In this document: positions 54,452 to 64,000 of the stretch, in pieces
Position numbering within the stretch: position 1 is the stretch's first letter
Layout: every line of letters starts with the position of its first letter
Source: Cycas panzhihuaensis
Taxonomy: Eukaryota; Cycadophyta
NCBI GenBank assembly: GCA_023213395.1
Contig: CM041465.1
Coordinates: 144,963,741-145,027,740 of the forward strand
DNA: 64,000 nt
Reading direction: 5' to 3'
Translations under genes and position numbers: made by a program
The notes under the pieces: model-generated
Seen by the model: the letters and a program-made list of their open reading frames with translations, nothing else
Told to the model about the DNA's origin: nothing
Database searches by the model: none

Positions 54452-56352
54452 TTGTGGTATCATAGTTGTTTGGTAGGTGAGTACCTACTGTTATAGAGGC
54501 TTGAAAGACTGCACCAAAAACCCTTGGTGAGGACCTTCGCTCTCCGAAGGTAATCCAAGGCTACTTTGTTGGTCCAATTATAATTCTAGAGATTATTTAA
54601 GTCTCTTTCTTTAAAATCTAACAAAAAAAGAAAATCAGTGCTTTTAGTGTTGTTTTACTACAGAATAGTGCTAGGAAGAGGGTTTTCCTCATTTTTGAGC
54701 TTGCCCGCTATAGAAAAGAAGGGTGATTGAGTTCAAATCTACTTACTGAAGGCTAGAAGAGCTTCATGTTGTCTCTAACCTACACACTGAAGGAGAAGTC
54801 TATTTTTCCCAGCATTCACCCCTTCCATTGAGCAAAATCCATTCTCTCTAGAACTTAAAAATCCCTGAGTGAGTAAGAATCATCCCCAGGCTCTACTCGG
54901 ACATTGTATGCCAAATCACATGGTGTATAGTCACTTTATTCGGTCAGGAGAGTCTGTTTTAACTACTATGGCCATGTGCCCCTCCAACTGTATTTGCACT
55001 TTGTTCTCCTTCATTTCCTCATCAAATGCCACGAAATCGCTTCAGATCCAAGTTTTTATGCTGAGGATCATAGATCTATCAGCCTTCAAAGATTTTAGTG
55101 GTCAAATCGATTGATTCGATCAATTTTTGGTGATCTGTATATGCCCATCGTTGTTCAGATTTCAACATTCGAACGAAAAATTTCATTGTTTAACTTTAGT
55201 TTTATAACTCTAGGTTATAAAACTTAGTATATGTCAAGAATATTCCATCTTTAATCAACTGCGTTTTCTAAAGTTTATTTGTTTAAGTGGTTTTTCATTA
55301 TTGTTTCGTCATTTCAAAAGGAGAAATCACTTTATTTTTCATTTTTGAGTTTGATAAACACACAAAAAGATTGTGTTTATCACATCAAAAAATTGTGTTT
55401 GATTCATTTAGAGTATATTTAGTGAAAAATTTACACTTGTACATGTTTTAAGGCTCCCTTTGTGGTGTCCTTTTTAGTTCTTAATCATTAAAAAAGACTA
55501 AAAATCACTTCAATATTAATAGAAAATTATTTTTGGTGTATGTTAGGACTAACATAAAGTCCTAACATCTTCTTGGTGGGTGATTGTCCTTGCATGAAGT
55601 GATTAAAATCTTTCAAATCATCATTAGATTGACACTAAGGAGGGAATATTTTCCAAGCACTACAAAGTAAACAAATCTTTTCATTAATGGTTGAAGGAAT
55701 TTTTCAGTATATGCTAGTTTCTTAACACTTGAAAAGTGTTCTTCAAGCACATCAATAGTTACTTTGCAAACACTTTTTGTCAAATTTTATTTCAGTATCA
55801 ACAACATCTCAAGTACAAATCAATGATTTAATCCATTTAACATTTAAGTTGATTAAAAAATTTAAGTGGAAGAGACCCGAAAAAGGTCAAAACCTTGTCT
55901 CTTGTCTCAAGATTGGTGCATTCCCCAGGGGATCAATCAACTGTACAGTCAATGCACAACAATTGAAACTCACATTCTGGGAAAGGAGGTTCGAAAAAGT
56001 GTGTTATTGAAGCTATGAACTTCAAGGAAAGTACAGTATGATTATGCAGAGCAACCTTATCTCATTTGTACTAAGTCTTGTTCTTGACCAACTGTTAGAT
56101 CTATTATACATATTAGGGTTGGACCAACTCTAAAGCCTAGCCCTTCACTTTTATTTGCATTCTTCAGTTGTTGGATCTTCCTAATAAGATTGAGGTTGTC
56201 AATGTACTTGTAAGTGGAACTTAAGCAACAACATCTTGGAGTCTCCAAGATAATTCTTTAGCTACAAGAGCTTTTTAAACAATTTAGCAAAATGTTTACC
56301 ATAAACATGCTTAATGCAAGTCACATCATATTAAGTGGACCTAATAACTTTC
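53979..56352 (+). mobile_element. Ty1/copia 5' end, truncated at gag start
   Basis: LTR 53979-54451, primer-binding site TGGTATCATAG (54455-54465), leader to 56290, and the first 20 codons of gag (MFTINMLNASHIILSGPNNF) at 56291-56352. It is then cut by another LTR at 56353. The leader holds both conserved boxes (54523-54559 and 55916-55958). The rest of the element is not seen to the right, so it was truncated or lost. Confidence 0.9.
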
Positions 56353-56832
56353 TGTTAGAAGATAATATTTAATGTGTAAGTGTTTAAAGTATTTAGGTGA
56401 ATGTCATATCTAAGAGTCAATATTATAATGTTAATGTAATGCACATTTGTGCAAGTAAGTGGTCATTAGGTTATTGATCAATAATGTTAGAAGATAATGT
56501 TTAATGTGTAAGTGTCTAAGTATGTAATGCACATTTGTGCAGGTAAGTGGTCACTAGGTTATTGGTCAATAAGTAGGTTATATGTCATTGGTTGTATTGG
56601 AGGTCATTTGTCCCACATGTAACACAAGTCTTACTACTCTCTCTCACTTATGATCTATAAATAAGTGGTTCAGGTAGAGTAGAAAACATGGAGTAAAGAT
56701 GGATTCCATCATGATATTATTGTTGTGGAGACATCGTGATATAATCATTTTCATTATGGGTTAATGCTATCATATTATGTTCATTGTTCAATTGCTCTTG
56801 AATATTGAATGATCCCTTTGAATATTTTAACA
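56353..56832 (+). repeat. LTR with internal 131-bp duplication, next to a degenerate primer-binding site
   Basis: The start TGTTAGAAGATAAT occurs at 56353 and again at 56484. The first 131 bp are largely repeated, apart from an internal stretch of about 40 bp. A TATA box CTATAAATAAG lies near 56653. The LTR ends TTTTAACA at 56832, followed by TAGTATTAGAGCAGG (56833-56847), a diverged initiator-Met primer-binding site. It is of a different family from the other copia LTRs here. Confidence 0.8.
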
Positions 56833-56847
56833 TAGTATTAGAGCAGG

Positions 56848-57989
56848 TTCTCCTACTTGTTTGAGTGCGGGTTGCTTGTCAAGTTCATCTATTGCAGGTT
56901 CACCATTTTCTTGATGCATGTGGAAGTGGCTTCGTAGATCCTATTGCCAATTTGTGGATAGGCTTGAAGAGGATGAAACCTTAAGGTCATCAAAATATTT
57001 TTATCGGGTAATATTGTTCCCTTGATTTGTGAAGGAAACTTTGTGCCATGGGTTTGTAGCTGGTGTGAATTTGTGAAGCAGATGATATATGAATGTTTCT
57101 TTAATTTGTTGGCTATTAAATTCTGTTTGTACGATGATAGTGAAAGTTTTATACCTATTTTTGTACTGTAATCTGTTATGAAAATCATTAAGAAGAACTT
57201 GTTGGAGAAATCTGAGCATGTATGAATGAACCCTAGCTGCAGCAGAATTGTGTGCGCCTCTCACTAACTGTCCTAACATGCAATATTTCATACAGAAAAA
57301 GACGCACATTTGGTGAGAACATCAAGAACTGTTATTCATGACAAAGGCAGTACGTCTGGTCCTCTCACAACCAGATGCATGCTTGGAACATTATAACCGG
57401 GCCGCCCCTAACGTGGGTTCCAGCCTAGGCCAATCAGATGTTAAAAACTACACATGTACGTGAATGATCTCGATTCTTGGTTTTATATGCGACAAGTATA
57501 TAGTTACATAACAGTTTCAAAATTGTCTTGTCCTAACTAATTTGCTCACGCCTGCGCCCATGGTCGCCATCGTCCGAAAGTTACCCATGGTCTGCCCGAG
57601 TTGCAGCCACAGCCTCATCGTTGCAGTCGCAGCTACAGCACCAACAGTCACAGTAGTCGCAGTCACCGCAGCAGCAATAAACACATCGCAGTCGTGGCAG
57701 CAGCAGACGTAGTCACAGTAGCGGCAACCCCTTGGCCCGATCGCGATAAGCAACAAAGCGGTCGAACGCGATCGCGGTGGTGTCGAAACGTAATCGCAGC
57801 ATCAACAACCGCAGTCGCAATCGCAGTAGTAACAGTCGCAGCAACAATGTAGACAGATCAACAAGCGACCATAGCCACATTAGTGCGATCCACAGAATAG
57901 CAATCATCGTAGTTCTGACCATTCCTCCAAAAGTGGCTGTTAACCAACACATATCTTCCCGGTCACCTCTTTTGAACAAGTAACATACC
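56848..57989. other. non-coding region, origin unclear
   Basis: The first part (56848 to about 57230) is probably leader of the element beginning at 56353, but no coding domain follows. From about 57340 the base composition becomes richer in GC. On the minus strand a TATA-like CATATAAAACC (about 57480-57492) and the TGTTACTTG near 57981 hint that 57250-57985 could be the 3' LTR of the gypsy at the right. No second copy is in the window to prove it. Confidence 0.4.
57590..57860. repeat. CAG/CGCAGTC-rich low-complexity DNA
   Basis: Imperfect short repeats of GCAGTCGCAG type. The run opens long serine/arginine-rich frames on one strand and leucine/arginine-rich frames on the other, which I treat as compositional artefacts. 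Confidence 0.7.
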
Positions 57990-58019
57990 CGTTCACAAAA
58001 AAATTGATTATTACTCTAC

Positions 58020-58793
58020 TTAATTTCTTCTTTGAGCCTCTTTAATCTTCATTCTTTCCCTTTGTATATATTCCATTTCTAGTTTTGCTATGTGAGGAGG
58101 TATTTTCAATCCATTTCTTCTCAGATATTCACATAACATAGCCACATCTTGCATAGTATCCAATAGTGCTAAGGTTGGTTTTTCCCCCGATTGCAGCTGA
58201 TCAATTTCTTGATTGAGCTTATTATTAACTCTTTTTGTTAACTCTAAGTGATCTCTGTATGCATTACGTTCTCTCCATAGATTTTTGCAACGTTCCGTTT
58301 CTTCATCTGCCTTTATAATCCATGCTCCCAGCCGGTGATAAACTTGCTGCATATCTGCTGCAATGTACCTATCAAATCTCCTTTTGAACTCCTCCACCTG
58401 TGGTTCAACCTCATTTATGTCGTCCACCCAATCCATTATAAACTTTTTTAAAGAGTCCAGTTTCTCCTCTGTAATTTGGTGAATCCGTTTCAGGGATTCT
58501 TCTGTTGGTTTTGCCTCGCTTAATTTCGTAACCAATCGCTTTGCCATTACTTTTGCCAAAAATGTTGTCCTCCAATTTGTTATATCCTGGGCGTCACATT
58601 CCATTGGGTCTAACCCTTCTTCCAAAATTTCCTTGTTTACGTTAAACTCAACTTCTGGCAACTGATTATTTAACTTTTCTATTATCTGTTTCTTCCTTTT
58701 TTCTTGAGCCACCCTTCTTCTTTTCTGCCTTTGTTCTTCATCTTCTATTATTATCGTTTCCTCAACTCTTTCTTCTCCTCCTTCCTCCTCCAT
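58020..58793 (-). CDS. accessory ORF B, coiled-coil protein of unknown function
   Basis: An uninterrupted 257-codon frame from ATG 58793 to the stop at 58020. The N-terminus is acidic (MEEEGGEERVEETIIIEDEEQ), followed by a basic stretch (RQKRRRVAQEKRKKQ) that could act as a nuclear signal. Long charged helices follow, with tryptophans at ITNWRTTFLAKVMAKRLV, MDWVDDINEV and YHRLGAWIIKADEE. The C-terminus is lysine/arginine-rich. No zinc finger, membrane segment or catalytic motif is seen. Its openness among decayed neighbours is notable. It could be the second half of the preceding ORF after a frameshift. The family is unrecognised; a structural or nuclear role is speculation. Confidence 0.6.
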   Translation of the reverse strand: MEEEGGEERVEETIIIEDEEQRQKRRRVAQEKRKKQIIEKLNNQLPEVEFNVNKEILEEGLDPMECDAQDITNWRTTFLAKVMAKRLVTKLSEAKPTEESLKRIHQITEEKLDSLKKFIMDWVDDINEVEPQVEEFKRRFDRYIAADMQQVYHRLGAWIIKADEETERCKNLWRERNAYRDHLELTKRVNNKLNQEIDQLQSGEKPTLALLDTMQDVAMLCEYLRRNGLKIPPHIAKLEMEYIQRERMKIKEAQRRN

Positions 58794-58997
58794 TGGTTTT
58801 GATTTTGGAACTTTGAATACTTCTTCTCTTAATGAACTGGCTCCTTTCTCCTAGTTCACCTTTTCTTTCCCTTTCTGAGTTATATGCTGCTGTATTCCTT
58901 GATGCATTTGATACAATTTCTGTATCCAATGTTGGACCTGTCCCTATTCTTTTTCCCAGTCTTCTCCACTGTCATCCGTCTAATAAGCCAATGGTGA

Positions 58998-59636
58998 CTA
59001 TTCCTTGTTTCCCTTTGGCATGATGATTTTTGGACATTGAAACAAAAGCAAACCTTGTAGGATAGTTACGTAATAAAAGGGAACAGTCTTACTGGATTCT
59101 AGAATTGCCTGCAGACTTATCTGTATCTTTTCTTTCACAAACTTTGCCCAATTTAAAACTCTTCCTTGGGAAACCTGATTCACCATTGTTCTTAAATTAC
59201 TAGGTACAAATGTGCTCTTTTGGGTAAACACGATTTTGGTAAAAATAAAATGTGCTATAAAACGTTTTTCTGGAGTTCGTATCCCTGCTATCCTGATACT
59301 TGAAATAGAAGTGTTTTTGCTTTCTGCCCCAATAATTCTTGCCGCTTCTTCCCGAGATATCAGAGTATCTCTCCTGATTTCTGCGCCTTCTTTTGGAAGT
59401 CCTGTTACCGCCGCTATCATTTCCTCCGAGATTTGTATCATCTCCGGATATTTGGCTAAAAATGGAAGTATTGCCTATAAAAATTTTTCTGTGTTAGGCA
59501 GAATTCCTACCATTATAAATTTCTGTAATCCAGCTTTTATAATAAGCTTCCTTCTTTCGTCATCTTCTCTCATAGTTCGGCATTCTGCGCGCACCCTAAA
59601 GTCATCACTTTCTTTAATTAACAGTGTTTGCGGCAT
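58998..59636 (-). pseudogene. accessory ORF A of the Tat-like element (one internal stop)
   Basis: The frame starts at ATG 59636 (MPQTLLIKESDDFRVRAECR), has one in-frame TAG near 59477, and then stays open to the stop at 58998. The part after the stop contains MIQISEEMIAAVTGLPKEG and FIAHFIFTKIVFTQKSTFVP. AAVTGLP-type motifs occur in plant transposon-associated proteins of unknown role, which I recall only in general terms. It contains no gag zinc knuckle or capsid motif. It precedes ORF B by about 200 bp of stop-containing sequence, so the two may once have been a single protein of about 530 residues. Confidence 0.55.
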
Positions 59637-60285
59637 TTTCCTTTAGAACTTGTACCTGCTACGCCTATGAATATTTTCGCAATTTTGCACTTCCGAAATC
59701 GTTCATCTCACGCAATCACATCGCTATTTCGCGACTCGATTCGCCTAACGATCGCTCGCAACCGTCGCTGCTACCTCTGCAACTATTGCTGCTACCTCTG
59801 CAACTATTGCTGCTACCTTTGTAACCGTCGTTGCTACCTCTGCAACCTCGATTTTATCCGTCTCTCGTTTCTGCAACTTCGAATCTGTCCATCTCTGCTG
59901 CTAATACTATACCTTTCCTATTTCTTTGCTGTGCTGCATAATGCCGTTATACTTCATTCCATGCCATATAAATTCTGAATTTTGTGGGTTGTTTTCCCAC
60001 CGTTGTTTTGCGATTCAGGCTGTTTCACAGCCTTCCAATTCCGTGTGCCGCATTGCATTTCCTTTCATCATAACTAGGCAGTTATGGAAGATAGTTATGT
60101 GTCCCATCCACACTTTCCGCACCTTCCCGCATCTCTTAATCATGCCTGATTAAGACATTTACGTCTAGTCGCACCTCCTTACGTGCTTGACAGCTTATTT
60201 TACTTCCCATCGATTGATACTACGAATATTGTCTTAACTAGGAATAATTGTTCCTTAGTTAATGATGTTCTCACTTTTTTTTTTT
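59637..60285 (-). other. non-coding region between integrase and accessory ORFs
   Basis: It starts, on the minus strand, with a run of A (plus T-run about 60277-60288) just after the integrase stop. It includes a TTATATGG sequence and the 21-bp minisatellite. It might be a 3' LTR (in which case the ORFs would belong to another element) or an intergenic spacer within one element. No second copy is available to decide. Confidence 0.45.
59768..59850. repeat. 21-bp minisatellite (four copies)
   Basis: Unit CTGCTACCTCTGCAACTATTG. The first two copies are identical, then two diverged copies follow. The unit is seven codons, so it opens leucine-rich frames on the plus strand that I regard as incidental. 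Confidence 0.85.
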
Positions 60286-61485
60286 TTACATTCTATACAA
60301 TTTTAACCTACTGCCATTGACTAGTTTAGTCAATGGCTGTCCATCTAATTGTTGTAATTTAACGGCTCCATTATCATGAATATAATCAATCCTATATGGA
60401 CCTAACCATCGTATTTTCATTTTGCCTGGTTTAAACTTAAATTTACTATCATACAATAATACCAAATCATTTACCTTGAAGTCAGGTTTTTTAAGGTGGC
60501 GGTCGTGCCATGCCTTCTGCCTTTTCTTTTCCACCTTTATTTCCCATAATGCTCGTGCTCTAGTCTCGTCCAGCTTCATTAATTAAATCAGTCTTTGATC
60601 ATAGGAAATTTCTGGGTCTGCCCTAAGATGTTGAGCCACTCTCAAGCTTTGTGCTTGAAATTCTAAAAGGACCACAACTTCCAATCCGTAAACTAGTTGA
60701 AATGGGGTCTGTTTGTGCAATCTTTTCTTCATTGTTCTATCTGCCCATAGGACTAAATGCAATTTTTCCGCCCAATCAGTTCTCAGTCCATTGCAAATTT
60801 TCATCAAGGCAATCTTCAGGATTTTATTTGTACTTTCTACTTGACCATTTGCTCTGGGATAATATGGCGAAGACTTGCCATGTTGAATCAAAAATTCCAT
60901 GGTCAAGTATTTGATTGTCTGATTCAAAAAGGCTCTTCCTTGATCTGATACAATTTCCAAGGGACATCCGAATCTTATTATGATGACTTCATATAAGAAG
61001 CGAGCTGTGCTTCTTGCATCACATTTCTTCATTGGTTTGGCCTCAATCCATTTGGTCAAAAAGTCTGTGGCCACCAATATATATCTCGCATTTGTCCTTC
61101 TGGCTTGAGGACTGATTGGTCCTACAAAATCCAATCCCCATTTTTCAAATGGAGCTTGGGCTACTATAGGATGAAGAGGCATAAAATTTTGCTTTGATGG
61201 CTTCCCTACTCGTTGACAGATATCACAGGATTTTACCCACCTTTCAGCATCTTCGAACAGTGTTGGCCACCATAACCCTGCTGTCAATATTTTTCTTGCT
61301 GTGGCTTCTCCTCCATGATGGGATGAAGCTATCCCTTCATGGGCTTCCCTCAGGACTGGCTCTACTTCATATTGAAGTATACACCTCCGCAGAACTTCAT
61401 CAGGTCCTAGCTTATATAACATACCACCTATCAGTTGGAATGGAAAGGTATTTTTAATAAAACTTCTCCTTTCTGCCTTTTCCAA
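60286..61485 (-). pseudogene. Tat/Athila-like integrase
   Basis: The frame 61485-60583 carries the zinc-binding HHCC domain (VLREAHEGIASSHHGGEATARK, CDICQRVG) and the catalytic core with WGLDFVGPISPQA, IVSDQGRAFLNQTI and YYPRANGQVESTNKILK, which provide the D, D and E residues. It ends shortly after LVYGLEVVVLLEF. The last piece (60579-60286) reads RARALWEIKVEKKRQKAWHDRHLKK and VNDLVLLYDSKFKFKPGKMKIRWLGPYRI, the C-terminal GPY-type domain, and stops without a chromodomain. A single stop around 60580 separates the pieces. The catalytic residues look intact. Confidence 0.92.
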
Positions 61486-61530
61486 TCCTCAAGGTGTTTG
61501 TCCTATAGCTAGATATTCTGCAACTCCCTC

Positions 61531-62034
61531 CTACCAGGCTGGAACGGATTCAATTGAAAATAATTTGTGATCTAGAAAGTCGTCAAACACTCCTTCACCC
61601 GACTCTCCTTCTTTTATTCTAGACAACTGATCTAGTATAACATGTTTTTCTCCTTTCTTAACTACAATCTTGAACATGAATTCTTGGAATAACATTAGCC
61701 AGCGACTAATCCTTCCCTGCAAGATTGGTTTATTAACTAAATATTGCAAAGCTTGATGATCTACAAAAAACACAAATGGATTTGCCAACAAGTAATGTCG
61801 AAACTTTTGCAAAGCGTACACCATGCCTAATCCTTCATGTTCTGTAACTGTATAGTTACGTTCTGTAGATGGCAACTTCCTGCTGGCAAAAACAATAGGG
61901 AGATCAATTTTCTCATCTGTTGGTTGAGCCAACACACAGCTGATGGCATATAGTGATGCATCCACATGTACATGGAACGGTTTGTTCCAGTCTGGAAACT
62001 TAAGCACAGGGGCTTCCACTATCTTTTTCTTCAA
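61531..62034 (-). pseudogene. Tat/Athila-like RNase H
   Basis: Open 167-codon frame: FPDWNKPFHVHVDASLYAISCVLAQ (first catalytic aspartate), IVFASRKLPSTERNYTVTEHEGLGMVYALQKFRHYLLANPFVFFVDHQALQYLVNKP (glutamate and second aspartate), GRISRWLMLFQEF, and the end VILDQLSRI, where the usual ADxLSR aspartate is kept. It degrades the RNA strand of the hybrid. A short break separates it from RT upstream and from integrase downstream. Confidence 0.92.
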
Positions 62035-62055
62035 AGTATCAAAAGATATTTGCTG

Positions 62056-62853
62056 TCACATAGTCCATTCCCATTTTATTGTTTTCTTTAGCAAGGACTC
62101 CAAAGGATAGGCTATCTGAGCATACCCTTTTATGAATTTCCGATAATATCCAGTCATACCCAAAAAACCTTTCAACTTCTTCGGGTTCTGTGGTACTGGA
62201 AACTTCAGAATCACTTCTACCTTGGTCGGTTCTGTCATCAATCCTTCCTTGGAGACAATGTGTCCCAACAAGGATCCAAATGGTACCATAAAGGTACATT
62301 TATCCGGGTTTAGGCACAACCTATGTTCCTGATAATTCCAAAGATTAACCTTAGTTGGAACAGGTGGTCTTGTAATCGACTGTACAAGGTCCAATCATCC
62401 AAGAACACCTAAATTGCTTTTCCTAGCAACTTCTTGAAGATTTTTAGAATAATCCTCTGGTATGTTGCAGGAGCATTAGTTAGCCCAAATGGCATGACCC
62501 TATATGCATAGGTGCCCCATTCTGTGATGAATGTTGTCTTTAACTGATCTTCTGCTGCAATCTGGACTTGATTGTATCCACTGAAACCATCTGTAAATGA
62601 AAAAATTTCGTGCCCTGCCACCTTTTCCAACACATCTTCTGTAAATGGGATAGGGAATGGATCTTTCTTTGTGGCTTTATTTAAAGCCCTATAATCTACG
62701 CAAATGCGGAGTTTCCCGTTCTTCTTAGGGACCACCACTACTGGACTAACCCATTCGCTGTTTTCCACTTCAAAGATATAACCGGCTTCCAGCAACTTAT
62801 CCAACTCCATCTTCACTCGTTCTTTGTAATGTGGGTTCATCCTGTAAGGTCTT
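62056..62853 (-). pseudogene. Tat/Athila-like reverse transcriptase, cut by a copia
   Basis: From 62853 the frame reads PYRMNPHYKERVKMELDKLLEAGYI, SPVVVVPKKNGKLRICVDYRALNKATKKD, FSFTDGFSGYNQVQIA and YRVMPFGLTNAPATYQR. The expected catalytic YxDD segment follows at about 62400-62370, where a stop and a diverged sequence replace it. The thumb follows in 62394-62056 (LNPDKCTFMVPFGSLLGHIVSKEG, FLGMTGYYRKFIKGYA). The copia LTR begins at 62854 right after the PYRM motif, so upstream parts are missing from the window. Confidence 0.92.
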
Positions 62854-63405
62854 TGTGAAAAGAGGCCTAATGACCTCACAATCCCAAGATCTAGGAGCTA
62901 GGATCACTCTAGTTCTAGAAGCACAAATACTTAACAAGTATAATACTCTCAAGATGAAAGAAAGCATAAGAGACAAAGCAAAAAATGAAGGAGCAAGAGA
63001 AATGATACCCAATGTGTGGAGTTGGAATTGGTCCAACCTCCAAAAGAATAAACAGTTTGATTAGCAAACTAACAAAGATAACAATATGACCCAACTCTCT
63101 TAAGATACAATGAGGAGAGGTCTCATTATATAGAGTGAAATGAGAGACCTAAGGCCTTGAATGTTTGACAAGTGTCAAACATCCAAGATACATGCCTTGC
63201 ACGTAGGACATGTGTCCTTTTGGGCTCTCATGTGAGCAAAAATGCATAAGGGTCCATTTGACCCTTTAGTGACAACGTTGTGTCACTAGAAAGAATGGGT
63301 GTGCACTTTATCACTTAAGTGATAAGTCACCCCTAAAGTAAAAAGTACACATATTACATTAAAATTAAAATACATTATCTTAACATGTAAATATAAGGTT
63401 TAACA
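62854..63405 (-). repeat. copia 3' LTR
   Basis: TGTGAAAAGAGG to GGTTTAACA on the plus strand, the reverse of 28415-28970. It includes the 18-bp palindrome (63308-63325) and the W-box-like inverted repeat (63157-63186), with a single G to A change that leaves a G-U pair in the minus-strand RNA. Confidence 0.95.
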
Positions 63406-64000
63406 CCCCCTTCATCGCTTACAATGTTAAGTCGGACACCAAGACCATCCCTGAATTTTACAAACTTTTCTCTACCAAGAGGCTTGGTAAAGATGTCTCA
63501 TGCCCGCTTCTGCAGAGGTCTGTACTAGAGGATGATCTCACGATTCAGCACATGCTCTCTGATGAAGTGATGGTGAACCTCGATGTGTTTTGTTCGCGCA
63601 TGAAAGACTGGATTCTTAGCTAACTTGAGCACACTTTGATTGTCGCAATGTATCCTGGTGGGGTGACCTTGCTCAAGTCCAAGTTCCCCAAGAATCCGTC
63701 GTAGCCAGATAGCCTCACAAGCTGTGCTGACTGCAGCTTTGTACTCTGCTTCGGTGGAGGACAAGGTAACATTGGGTTGCTTCTTGCAACTCCACGAAAC
63801 AACTGCTGAACCAAGGGAAAAACAGTATCCCGAGGTTGATCTTCTGCTATCTTGGCAACCTGCCTAATCAGAATCTGAGAACCCTTCCAGAGTGAAGTTC
63901 TCATTATGTGCATACTCAAGGCCATGCTGCAATGTGCCTTTGATGTACTTAAGTATGCGTTTGACTGCATTCCAATGTATCTGATTGGGTTGAGACATGT
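63406..64000 (-). pseudogene. copia RNase H (partial)
   Basis: The minus frame 63764-63525 reads [65 protein letters not shown]. This is the plant copia RNase H with its glutamate and aspartate residues. The C-terminus (TKPLGREKF) follows at about 63460-63500 in the same or a neighbouring frame. Upstream, 63970-63620 is an alternative frame, so a shift or stops lie near 63780-63900 (DSD.AG region). It is truncated by the window edge. Confidence 0.9.

Larger units (their letters stand above)
58020..62853 (-). mobile_element. Tat/Athila-like Ty3/gypsy element (partial) with extra 3' ORFs
   Basis: Minus-strand pol with RT (62853-62056), RNase H (62034-61531) and integrase (61485-60286). After about 650 bp of non-coding DNA, two further reading frames follow (59636-58998 and 58793-58020). 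The RT end is interrupted by the copia LTR at 62854, so gag and protease are not in the window. Motifs such as FSFTDGFSGYNQV and the absence of a chromodomain point to the Tat/Athila side of plant gypsy elements. The 3' LTR is not defined. Confidence 0.75.
62854..64000 (-). mobile_element. Ty1/copia 3' end, same family as 28415-35899
   Basis: 3' LTR 62854-63405, a polypurine tract (minus GGGGGTG) beside it, then minus-strand RNase H and RT connection to the window end. The LTR carries the same palindromes as the 28415 element. It lies in the RT of the Tat-like element. The left flank is GTCTT; the right flank is off the window. Confidence 0.93.

Noticed and set aside
57601-57983. Serine/arginine-rich open frames resembling an SR protein
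   Set aside because: They arise from imperfect CAG/CGCAGTC repeats, several frames on both strands are open at once, and no domain is present.
59624-59978. Plus-strand leucine/cysteine-rich frames
   Set aside because: They overlap the 21-bp minisatellite and the start of minus-strand ORF A. The repeat length divisible by three explains their openness.
62831-63064. Plus-strand frame bridging the Tat-like RT and the copia LTR
   Set aside because: It crosses an insertion junction and reads LTR sequence antisense, so it is not a gene.

Overview
The window looks like intergenic DNA from a large, repeat-rich land-plant nuclear genome. Nearly every recognisable coding segment belongs to plant-type Ty1/copia or Ty3/gypsy LTR retrotransposons, most carrying frameshifts or stop codons. 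Every primer-binding site I found resembles initiator tRNA-Met (TGGTATCA(G/A)AGC). No ordinary host gene, tRNA or rRNA is visible. A conifer or other gymnosperm is plausible from the density of old nested elements, but the sequence alone does not prove it.

Left part (1-10109). A minus-strand copia leader and 5' LTR (1-2097) run off the left edge. A complete minus-strand chromodomain gypsy (2504-8264, target-site duplication GAAAG) interrupts an unidentified reading frame (about 2322-2503 and 8270-8397). An old diverged repeat follows (about 8690-9300).

Centre (10110-36487). A minus-strand, short-LTR chromovirus forms the outer shell. Three later insertions split it, each with equal or near-equal LTRs and a perfect 5-bp duplication: a plus-strand chromodomain gypsy (10538-15902, TACTT), a minus-strand copia (17195-24986, GTGTA) and a plus-strand copia (28415-35899, GGTAG). 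The last one lies inside a 27-bp, nine-codon minisatellite in the shell's leader. The shell itself appears to have inserted at the primer-binding site of a still older element.

Right-centre (36488-53978). Older LTR debris leads into a gag-like relic with several CCHC zinc knuckles. A minus-strand copia (46511-53532, TGGAG) split its last knuckle. A segment covering part of this gag plus the 3' half of the copia was then tandemly amplified to three units (39614-48996), and the third unit also gained a foreign repeat of about 600 bp.

Right part (53979-64000). A plus-strand copia, truncated at the start of gag, is interrupted by another LTR with an internal duplication (56353-56832). Next is a minus-strand Tat/Athila-like gypsy pol with two unusual open reading frames downstream of integrase (58020-59636). 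Its reverse transcriptase is interrupted by the 3' end of a second copy of the 28415-type copia (62854 to the window end).

The most interesting signals are regulatory or structural. A palindrome with W-box-like TTGAC cores is conserved just upstream of the TATA box in eight copia LTRs and shows paired compensatory changes. Two conserved hairpin-forming boxes lie in the roughly 2-kb copia leaders. The tandem gag/copia triplication and the accessory ORFs of the Tat-like element also stand out. LTR identities, lineage names and ages are by-eye judgements.
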